From positions 1 through 7,153 of the forward strand of contig JAJWLX010000105.1 in assembly GCA_021636625.1 (NCBI GenBank): a stretch of DNA of 7,153 nucleotides, in the 5' to 3' direction. A model generated the notes under the pieces. It was not told the DNA's origin, did no database searches, and saw nothing but the letters and a program-made list of their open reading frames with translations. The stretch comes from Prevotella sp. Lineage in GTDB: Bacteria > Bacteroidota > Bacteroidia > Bacteroidales > Bacteroidaceae. Below, in pieces: positions 1 to 5,265 of this stretch (position 1 is the first letter of the stretch; every line of letters begins with the position of its first letter). The translations under genes were made by a program, and so were the position numbers.

Positions 1-53
1 TCGTGACCTCCTGCGTGACAGGCAGGCATTCTAACCAACTGAACTAACGCACC
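1..53 (-). tRNA. tRNA-Asp(GUC), second copy, 3' end cut by window edge
   Basis: Read on the minus strand, this starts with the acceptor strand GGTGCGT at 53 and continues through the D arm and the anticodon stem-loop CCTGC-CTGTCAC-GCAGG, whose anticodon is GTC (Asp). The T arm and 3' acceptor strand lie outside the window. Every visible base matches the complete copy at 91-164, and the identity extends three bases upstream of the mature 5' end. It lies 37 bases downstream of the first copy with no promoter of its own, so it is probably cut from the same precursor. Confidence 0.95.
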
Positions 54-90
54 AAACTTATTTAAATGGAGCTTATACTAACTTGACCAG

Positions 91-164
91 CGGTGCGTAC
101 GAGACTCGAACTCGTGACCTCCTGCGTGACAGGCAGGCATTCTAACCAACTGAACTAACGCACC
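91..164 (-). tRNA. tRNA-Asp(GUC), complete copy
   Basis: This is a 74-base cloverleaf on the minus strand. The acceptor stem GGTGCGT pairs with ACGCACC, the anticodon stem CCTGC/GCAGG closes a 7-base loop CTGTCAC with anticodon GTC, and the T stem ACGAG/CTCGT closes the loop TTCGAGT. The discriminator base is G, as is usual for tRNA-Asp. The 3' CCA is not encoded (the genomic bases after the discriminator are CTG), so CCA must be added after transcription. It is the first gene after the promoter at 216-247, with a leader of about 45 bases. Confidence 0.97.
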
Positions 165-196
165 AAATTAAGATATTAACTTAACCGCTTATAGCG

Positions 197-256
197 CATT
201 TCTCATTTGCGAGTGCAAAGGTACTACATTTTTTTGATTCCACCAAATTTTTCCGC
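197..256. repeat. Left arm of the tRNA promoter inverted repeat
   Basis: The reverse complement of this segment aligns without gaps to 7024-7083 with 54 of 60 bases identical. The central 46 bases (207-252 against 7028-7073) differ only at three positions, in a 7-base A-rich stretch between the two promoter boxes. The identity covers non-consensus bases such as the GTGGAATC spacer and the initial transcribed region, so it exceeds what shared promoter boxes alone require. Confidence 0.85.
216..247 (-). promoter_or_regulatory. Bacteroidota-type promoter for the tRNA-Asp pair
   Basis: On the minus strand the -33 box TTTG (244-247) is followed by 20 bases and the -7 box TAccTTTG (216-223). This is the known Bacteroidota primary sigma factor pattern. 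Transcription should start near 209-210, about 45 bases before the mature tRNA. The -33 box is only 16 bases beyond the stop codon of the acetyltransferase gene, which is transcribed the same way. The surrounding 60 bases are repeated in inverted orientation in front of tRNA-Lys. Confidence 0.85.
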
Positions 257-263
257 TATATTT

Positions 264-773
264 TTACAAAAAAGATTGAAAAAAATATGCGTCCTCATAT
301 CCCCTACCCGTCTTCAGCCATTCTTTCAGTAATTTATTACCCTGAAAGCCAACTACTTCAAGCATTTTCACGGCATTTTGGTTACTTTCCGCTACAATAG
401 CATAAATCTGATGCAAATGCAGCACATTTGATGCATATTGCATCAAATGACGGATAGCCAACTGTGCCAAGCCCTGATGCTGATGTTCCTTTTTGATAAC
501 AATTCCCAGCTCAGCACGCTGATGACGGGGGTCGAAATTCATCAGATCGATGATACCCACCGCTTCCTGTTGCTCATTTTCCACAATCAGGCGAACCTGT
601 TTATCCGTATAGATATCCGCCGTAGCCGTAGTAATATAGTCGAGCAACACCTGTCGGGAGTACGGCACATTGGTGCCCCCCATCTCCCAGAGGCTCTCAT
701 CATTCTCCATTTCATAGAGAAAATCCAGATCTTCCGGTTCCAAAGCCCTTAAATGAATCTTCTTATCTTCCAT
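264..773 (-). CDS. GNAT family N-acetyltransferase
   Basis: A 169-residue, single-domain GNAT protein that probably transfers an acetyl group from acetyl-CoA to an amine. The N-terminus (MEDKKIHLRALEPEDLDFLY) is the usual first strand and helix of the SpeG/RimJ-like group. The acetyl-CoA pyrophosphate loop is QHQGLA at about residues 98-103, after strand AELGIVI. The C-terminal GNAT motif NAVKMLEVVGF is at 133-143. Length fits a complete domain. The start is preceded by GGAGG only three bases from the ATG, an unusually short spacing, but the N-terminus fits the family. It is the last gene of the minus-strand run, 65 bases after the glycosyltransferase. The substrate cannot be read from the sequence. 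A polyamine such as spermidine is possible by similarity, but small metabolites or protein N-termini are equally open. Confidence 0.9.
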   Translation of the reverse strand: MEDKKIHLRALEPEDLDFLYEMENDESLWEMGGTNVPYSRQVLLDYITTATADIYTDKQVRLIVENEQQEAVGIIDLMNFDPRHQRAELGIVIKKEHQHQGLAQLAIRHLMQYASNVLHLHQIYAIVAESNQNAVKMLEVVGFQGNKLLKEWLKTGRGYEDAYFFQSFL

Positions 774-838
774 ATTCCTCCAAAATAAATATTTACCTTT
801 TATATTTCCTAATCTACCTACTATGATACGAGCACCTA

Positions 839-1990
839 TTATATAATGTACGCGCGTACCTTATATATATTATACATTTCATCCATATCCATCACATCCC
901 CTTCCGTTATCACCTTCCCGATCTCCCGGGTATAGATAGCCAGCTTGTCAAGCTCATCCGCCCGAAGCGAAAGCTGATGCAGAATCTCCTCATAGCTCAT
1001 CTTGTCGGCATCAAACAGCAGATACTCCGATTCATCCACCACAGAAGGCGTAAAGAACCCCAGACTCTTTCTCATTCTCGCCATCAGCATCCTGACCAGC
1101 GCTACAGAAGCACTGGCATAGATGGCTGTCCGGATAGGAAGACTCAAGAGTAGCGACATACCCGCATAATGCTTGCGGAAGAAGATGAGCATCGCCTCAT
1201 AGAAGACATGCACATAGCGGAAACTGGATTTCTGCGTGCTCTCTCCCTTATAATGCAGGATATCCAAAGGCAGAAAATAGTTGTGATAACCGCCCTTCAA
1301 CATGCGATAGGAAAGGTCGATATCCTCTCCATACATGAAGAAATCCTCATCTAACAGTCCCACCCGATCCAGGGCTTTACGGCGCAACATGCAGAAAGCG
1401 CCACTCACCACCTCTATCCGGTTCGGCTGATCCCATGGCAAGAATCCCATATAATAGCGTCCGAACAGTGGATGCTTGGGCCATCGGTTGCAGAATCCCA
1501 GCATCTTGAAGAAGGAAACCATCGGTGTAGGCAATCCTCTCCTGCTCTCCCTCGCCCATCTGCCATCCGCATTCAGCATCCTCACGCCTGCCGCTCCCGC
1601 ATCGGGATGGGCATCCATAAAGCGGATGCATTCGCTCAGCACCTGCTCGCCCACGATGGTGTCAGGATTCAGAAGGAGTACATACTCCGCCTCGCTCTGA
1701 CGGATGGCGATATTGTTGGCTCGGGCAAAACCCAGATTGTGGTTGCTGCCCACAAACCGTACCATCGGATATGCTTCACGGGGATAGCGGTGCTGCAGAT
1801 ACTCCAGCGATCCATCGGAAGAATGATTATCCACCACGATGATCTCTGCCACATCCTTCTCTCCGGAGGAAGATGAAGAAGATGAAGCATCATCCCCCAG
1901 CATCACTTCGAAGGCACGGAGCACCGAACGGATGCATTGGTCGAGATAATACTTCACATTATAGCTTACTATGATAACCGAAAGTTTCAA
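839..1990 (-). CDS. Family 2 glycosyltransferase (rhamnosyltransferase-like), TTG start
   Basis: A 383-residue GT-A fold glycosyltransferase, expected to move a sugar from a nucleotide-sugar donor during envelope polysaccharide synthesis at the inner membrane face. Visible motifs: N-terminal strand MKLSVIIVSYN (1-11), donor-binding VVDNHSSDGS (52-61), NLGFARANN (85-93), a DxD-type NPDT (108-111), and the acceptor/catalytic region DEDFFMYGEDIDLSYRM (214-230). A hydrophobic stretch at about 265-305 suggests membrane attachment, followed by a cytosolic tail of about 75 residues that I do not recognise. Codon 1 is TTG: a TAG stop lies two codons upstream and the family nearly always begins at this strand. 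Residues 36-42 are seven consecutive serines in a loop after the first helix, unusual for the family. It follows the small membrane protein by 41 bases. Donor and acceptor are unknown; dTDP-rhamnose is a guess from the subgroup. Confidence 0.92.
   Translation of the reverse strand: MKLSVIIVSYNVKYYLDQCIRSVLRAFEVMLGDDASSSSSSSGEKDVAEIIVVDNHSSDGSLEYLQHRYPREAYPMVRFVGSNHNLGFARANNIAIRQSEAEYVLLLNPDTIVGEQVLSECIRFMDAHPDAGAAGVRMLNADGRWARESRRGLPTPMVSFFKMLGFCNRWPKHPLFGRYYMGFLPWDQPNRIEVVSGAFCMLRRKALDRVGLLDEDFFMYGEDIDLSYRMLKGGYHNYFLPLDILHYKGESTQKSSFRYVHVFYEAMLIFFRKHYAGMSLLLSLPIRTAIYASASVALVRMLMARMRKSLGFFTPSVVDESEYLLFDADKMSYEEILHQLSLRADELDKLAIYTREIGKVITEGDVMDMDEMYNIYKVRAYII
840..867. repeat. Near-perfect 28-base palindrome at the glycosyltransferase stop codon
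   Basis: Centred between 853 and 854, the core GTACGCGCGTAC (848-859) is a perfect palindrome. Flanking arms extend it to 28 bases with 13 of 14 base pairs matching (the exception is 847 with 860). It covers the last eight or so codons and most of the stop codon. It could be a two-sided protein binding site or an RNA hairpin at the 3' end of the message. It lacks the T-run expected of an intrinsic terminator on the minus strand. Confidence 0.6.
1865..1885 (-). repeat. Trinucleotide-like run encoding seven serines
   Basis: Within the glycosyltransferase gene the codons for residues 36-42 are TCA TCT TCT TCA TCT TCC TCC, a TCN microsatellite-like tract. The flanking sequence (LGDDA before, GEKD after) is also low in complexity and lies between the first helix and the second strand of the GT-A fold. 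Replication slippage here would add or remove serines without breaking the frame. Confidence 0.8.
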
Positions 1991-2031
1991 AGCCTATCTT
2001 AACGATTAAGTGTTAACTATAAAACCATCAC

Positions 2032-2466
2032 TTATTCACCTTCCTCACTGGTTTCCTCGATACATCTGCCGATAGACGGATACACGAAGAAAAGACAGAG
2101 CACTAGGATGATTGCCATATAGCCGAATGCAGGCGACATGGTCTGATAATACATAAAGGTATTGATGAGCATAGGCAGACAGAGCATGTTGATACGGGTA
2201 GTGCCCCAGAAAAGCAGAGCATCGCCCTTTTCTGCCAACAGTTTGCGGCGGATTACCTTCAGACTGAACAGCTTCAGCGCCATTGGAATCACCATGATGG
2301 TGGTAAGCTCCATCACTACCAGGATGCCAAACATCATCGTCTGGTTGGCAGCGATATCATTGGCGGTCAGTATCTCTGTTTCATAGAGAACCACCAGCAG
2401 AAAAGCCACCAACAGCATAAAGAGGAAGTTGGTCATCAATATTCGTTGTACTTGTTTGATATTCAT
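2032..2466 (-). CDS. Small four-helix membrane protein, function unknown
   Basis: A 144-residue integral membrane protein I cannot assign to a named family. Hydrophobic segments lie at about residues 12-28, 43-66, 90-107 and 112-131. A basic stretch (KLFSLKVIRRKLLAEK, about 65-80) follows the second helix and the tail is acidic (EETSEEGE), which suggests both ends face the cytoplasm. The third segment is the least hydrophobic (RINMLCLPMLINTFMYY). The ATG lies six bases after the recR stop, so translation is probably coupled. The glycosyltransferase follows by 41 bases. The neighbour suggests, but does not prove, a role in the envelope. No catalytic motif is visible. Confidence 0.85.
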   Translation of the reverse strand: MNIKQVQRILMTNFLFMLLVAFLLVVLYETEILTANDIAANQTMMFGILVVMELTTIMVIPMALKLFSLKVIRRKLLAEKGDALLFWGTTRINMLCLPMLINTFMYYQTMSPAFGYMAIILVLCLFFVYPSIGRCIEETSEEGE

Positions 2467-2472
2467 TTATTT

Positions 2473-3084
2473 TTATTGATTAAATGGTGTTCTGTTCAGG
2501 ATGCTTCTACCCAGCGTCACTTCATCTGTATATTCCAGTTCATCTCCCACGGAAATGCCTCGGGCTATGACAGAGAGCTTCACGGGATAGTCGGCAAGCT
2601 TGCGCGAGATATAGAAATTGGTGGTATCGCCCTCCATCGTACTGCTTAAGGCGAGAATCACCTCCTTTACTCCTCCCGCAGCCACACGCTGTACCAGAGA
2701 ATCAATCTCCAAATCGGCAGGTCCGATACCATCCATCGGCGAGATGATGCCACCCAGCACATGATACAATCCATGAAACTGCTGGGTATTCTCCACTGCC
2801 AGCACATCCTGCACATTCTCCACCACGCAGATGACAGAGGCATCGCGTCGGGGATCGGAACAGATGGGGCACACCTCGGTATCACTGATATTATGGCACA
2901 CCCGACAGTACTTCACCTCGCGCTTCATCCGGGCGATGGCATCCACAAACTGATCCACATCCCCCTCCTCCCTACGGAGCATAAAAAGCACAAGGCGCAA
3001 AGCTGTCTTGCGCCCTATACCCGGCAGCTTGGAAAACTCTCCCACTGCCTTTTCCAATAATGCAGAAGAATATTGCTGCACCAT
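2473..3084 (-). CDS. recR: Recombination mediator protein RecR
   Basis: RecR works with RecO (and RecF) to load RecA onto gapped single-stranded DNA. This 203-residue protein is full length for the family. It has an N-terminal helix-hairpin-helix (KLPGIGRKTALRL, 19-31), a four-cysteine zinc finger (C60, C63, C72, C75), and a Toprim domain beginning VICVVEN with acidic E89, continuing through YHVLGGIISPMDGIGP to ARGISVGDELEYTDEVTLGRSILNR. I prefer the ATG at 3084. A GTG one codon earlier (3087) is possible, but the family normally begins M-x-Q-Q-Y. The ATG lies four bases past the stop of the upstream outer-membrane protein gene, and the membrane protein gene follows after six bases. Thus recR depends on transcription from upstream, probably the cstA promoter, since I see no promoter box of its own. 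Confidence 0.97.
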   Translation of the reverse strand: MVQQYSSALLEKAVGEFSKLPGIGRKTALRLVLFMLRREEGDVDQFVDAIARMKREVKYCRVCHNISDTEVCPICSDPRRDASVICVVENVQDVLAVENTQQFHGLYHVLGGIISPMDGIGPADLEIDSLVQRVAAGGVKEVILALSSTMEGDTTNFYISRKLADYPVKLSVIARGISVGDELEYTDEVTLGRSILNRTPFNQ

Positions 3085-3088
3085 CACA

Positions 3089-3580
3089 CTAGAGATAAAT
3101 ACCGATTCCCACCTTGAAACCTATTGTAGAATAATCAGTATGCTTCTTGAAGCTCTGATCATAGTAGATAGCCGGCTCAATGGTTACCTGCTTGCTGACA
3201 AAGTAGGAATAACCTACCTCCACGCCCGGCATGAAGTCATTGTAGCTGCCCGAATGAACCACCTTGGCACCAAAGCCGAGATACAATCCATTCTGCTCGA
3301 TGTAATATCTGGCCTGAGCTCCGGCAGAAAAGTAATCCTTCACGCCATCCTTGCCAGAATGGGTATATTCGGCTTGACCCAGGAGCATCCAGTCATCTTC
3401 TACAAAATAACCCGCCTTTGCCTGAACACCGAAGTTCAAGTCCTGACTGCCATTATAACTGAGATTGAGACCCGTGAGCGACGCGCCGCAATACTGCTTT
3501 CCACTTTCAAACTGAGCATTGGCTCCCAGGCTTACCAGAAGAGCTGCTGCTGCCAAAACTAATTTTTTCATACGTAACAT
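3089..3580 (-). CDS. Small outer-membrane beta-barrel protein
   Basis: A 163-residue exported protein. An ATG at 3580 gives MLRMKK; the internal ATG at 3571 gives the classic signal peptide MKKLVLAAAALLVSLGANAQ and may be the true start (160 residues). Cleavage is expected after ANA. The mature part of about 140 residues alternates polar and hydrophobic residues in short amphipathic strands rich in Gly, Tyr and Phe (for example FGVQAKAGYFVEDDWMLLGQ), as in small eight-stranded OmpX/OmpA-type barrels of the 'porin family / OMP beta-barrel' group. It ends GIGIYL, without the usual terminal aromatic residue. The cstA stop lies 2 bases before the first ATG and 11 before the second, and recR follows directly, so it is inside the operon. 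Its ligand and role are unknown. Confidence 0.88.
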   Translation of the reverse strand: MLRMKKLVLAAAALLVSLGANAQFESGKQYCGASLTGLNLSYNGSQDLNFGVQAKAGYFVEDDWMLLGQAEYTHSGKDGVKDYFSAGAQARYYIEQNGLYLGFGAKVVHSGSYNDFMPGVEVGYSYFVSKQVTIEPAIYYDQSFKKHTDYSTIGFKVGIGIYL

Positions 3581-3582
3581 TT

Positions 3583-5127
3583 TTATGTGTTGCTATTATT
3601 AATTTTCATATTCTTCCTATACCAGGCAAAGAACCAGACCAGCGCTACCACCAGGATGATGACACTACCCGTATAAGCCACCGGCTCGCTCAATGCCAGA
3701 GCCATCGGCGAGAGGAGCAGGAAGGTAGAACATACCACTGTCATCAGCAAGGCTGGCACCAGGGTGATGATGAACGGCTTCTTGCGCTGTACCAGATATA
3801 CGGTCAAAGTCCAGAGTGTGAAGACCGCCAGCGTCTGGTTAGCCCATCCGAAGTATTGCCAGATGACATTGAAACCATCAGGGTTCTCCATCTGCCACAC
3901 CAGGATGCCCATCGTAACGGCAAACAGAGGTATGCAGATATAGAGACGGCGACGCATCGCACGCTGTTCCAGTCCGATAGCCTCGGCTATAATGAGTCGG
4001 GCACTGCGCAGAGCCGTATCGCCACTGGTGATAGGCGCAGCCACTACTCCCAGCAGGGCAAGCACTCCACCAGCCACACCTAACCAGCTGGAGCAGACAA
4101 TCTTCACCACGGTAGGAGCATCAAAGTTCTGAATGAGCGACTTTCCGCCATCCACCTGAGCGATAAACTGCTGAGCCACCTCTGGACTCACGCATTCACG
4201 CCATCCTCCATAATAGAAGAAGTACATGGAAACCGTAGCCCATATCAGCGCTACCACTCCCTCGGTAATCATCGCACCATAGAATACAGGGCGGCCCAGC
4301 TTCTCACTCTTCATGCAGCGAGCCATCAACGGGCTCTGGGTAGCATGGAAGCCACTGATGGCTCCACAGGCGATGGTAATGAAGAGACATGGGAAGATAG
4401 GACTCTTCTGGACGAACGGTTCCGTACCCAGCCACGCCGGATTCTCGTTGAGATTGCAGGAAGCCAGATTGCTCCACAGCTCAGGCAAGGTTGGCCACTT
4501 GATGAACAGTCCGATCATCAGCGCACCTGCCATGAAAAGCAGCGAGAAGGCAAAGAGAGGATATATCTTTCCGATAATCTTGTCGATAGGCAGAAGCGTG
4601 GCGATGATGTAGTAGATGAAGATGAGGATAATCCAGAACATCTTACCTCCCACAAAAGAGCCCGAATTGCAGATGCCATCCAGAATAATGGCAGGACTAT
4701 ATACAAACACGGCACCCACCATCATCAGCAGCAGTACCGAGAACACGAGCATCACCTTCTTGGTGTTGCCGCCCAGATACTTGCCCACCAGCTCCGGCAG
4801 TCCGGCGCCATCATGGCGGATACTGAGCATACCACTCATATAATCGTGCATGGCACCGGCAAAGATGCAGCCAAACACAATCCACAGATAAGCCACCGGT
4901 CCATACCAGGCACCCATGATGGCTCCAAAAATCGGTCCAGTACCAGCAATATTCAGGAACTGAATCATAAAGATTTTCCAACTAGGCAGCACCATAAAGT
5001 CAACTCCGTCGGCTTTTGCCACTGCTGGCGTAGGACGGTCATCAGGACCGAAAACATGCGCCACAAATTTTCCATAAAGGAGGTAGCCCAATACCAGGGC
5101 TGCCAAACTAATGATGAAACTGACCAT
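3583..5127 (-). CDS. cstA: Carbon starvation CstA-family transporter (short form)
   Basis: A 514-residue inner-membrane protein with about a dozen hydrophobic helices. Family-typical motifs are DDRPTPA (29-35) followed by DGVDF (40-44), FLNIAGTGPIFGAIMGAWYGP (57-77), the HDYMSGMLSIRHDGAGLPEL region (94-113), GAISGFHATQSPLMARCM (255-272) and VVAAPITSGDTALRSARL (361-378). In E. coli, CstA and the related BtsT import peptides and pyruvate with protons; the same kind of substrate is inferred here. The E. coli proteins are about 700 residues; this one lacks much of that length, as do other short bacterial CstA proteins, and I see no sign of truncation. The ATG is preceded by an A-rich leader without a clear Shine-Dalgarno. 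It is the first gene of the minus-strand operon, with its promoter at 5200-5230. The gene symbol is by family, not proven orthology. Confidence 0.93.
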   Translation of the reverse strand: MVSFIISLAALVLGYLLYGKFVAHVFGPDDRPTPAVAKADGVDFMVLPSWKIFMIQFLNIAGTGPIFGAIMGAWYGPVAYLWIVFGCIFAGAMHDYMSGMLSIRHDGAGLPELVGKYLGGNTKKVMLVFSVLLLMMVGAVFVYSPAIILDGICNSGSFVGGKMFWIILIFIYYIIATLLPIDKIIGKIYPLFAFSLLFMAGALMIGLFIKWPTLPELWSNLASCNLNENPAWLGTEPFVQKSPIFPCLFITIACGAISGFHATQSPLMARCMKSEKLGRPVFYGAMITEGVVALIWATVSMYFFYYGGWRECVSPEVAQQFIAQVDGGKSLIQNFDAPTVVKIVCSSWLGVAGGVLALLGVVAAPITSGDTALRSARLIIAEAIGLEQRAMRRRLYICIPLFAVTMGILVWQMENPDGFNVIWQYFGWANQTLAVFTLWTLTVYLVQRKKPFIITLVPALLMTVVCSTFLLLSPMALALSEPVAYTGSVIILVVALVWFFAWYRKNMKINNSNT

Positions 5128-5199
5128 TTTCTTTTATTGTTTTTTAGAATTCTCTCTTCTTTTTGAGCCTAATCGCACTTTTTCATACGAATTACACCG

Positions 5200-5230
5200 C
5201 AAAAGTAACATTTTTATTTGAAATACGAAA
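5200..5230 (-). promoter_or_regulatory. Probable promoter of the cstA-recR operon
   Basis: On the minus strand the -7 box TActTTTG (5200-5207) matches the Bacteroidota consensus. It is preceded at 19 bases by TTTC (5227-5230), a three-of-four match to the -33 TTTG. Transcription would begin near 5193, giving a leader of about 65 bases before the cstA ATG. Its -33 zone overlaps that of the opposite promoter at 5217-5247. No other consensus match with a correctly spaced -33 box was found within the six-gene run. Confidence 0.65.
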
Positions 5231-5247
5231 AATTATCCGTATCTTTG
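5217..5247 (+). promoter_or_regulatory. Promoter of the secreted glycoside hydrolase gene
   Basis: TTTG (5217-5220), 19 bases, then TAtcTTTG (5240-5247) is a full match to the Bacteroidota promoter pattern. Transcription should start near 5254, only about 12 bases before the ATG at 5266. The pentamers ATACG (5223-5227) and CGTAT (5238-5242) form a short inverted repeat between the boxes and might be a half-site pair for a regulator, though they could be chance. Confidence 0.75.
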
Positions 5248-5265
5248 TTGCCAAATTGAAAGAAT

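Noticed and set aside
53..60. TAagTTTG abutting the second tRNA-Asp as its own -7 box
   Set aside because: Its last base is the first base of the tRNA, so transcription would start inside the tRNA. There is no -33 box at the right distance.
168..184. TTAAG-N7-CTTAA hairpin in the tRNA-Asp leader as a regulatory structure
   Set aside because: A five-pair, A/T-rich stem is too weak and too likely by chance in this composition.
438..752. Plus-strand open frame (104 codons) opposite the acetyltransferase
   Set aside because: It is antisense to a complete GNAT domain and has no supporting features.
3554..3561. TAgtTTTG on the minus strand as an internal promoter before recR
   Set aside because: It matches the -7 box but lies within signal-peptide codons and has no TTTG at the -33 distance.
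3008..3562. Plus-strand open frame (184 codons) across the recR/outer-membrane protein junction
   Set aside because: It is antisense to two real genes, including the signal peptide of one, with no family resemblance.
4345..5166. Long plus-strand open frame (273 codons) opposite cstA
   Set aside because: It is antisense to a clearly conserved transporter. The predicted protein is rich in His, Gln and Arg with no recognisable domain, and no promoter precedes it. It is a shadow of the cstA codon pattern.
5169..5186. Five-codon mini-ORF (MKKCD) on the minus strand in the cstA leader
   Set aside because: An ATG followed by a nearby stop is common by chance in a 65-base leader. No attenuator hairpins or Shine-Dalgarno accompany it.
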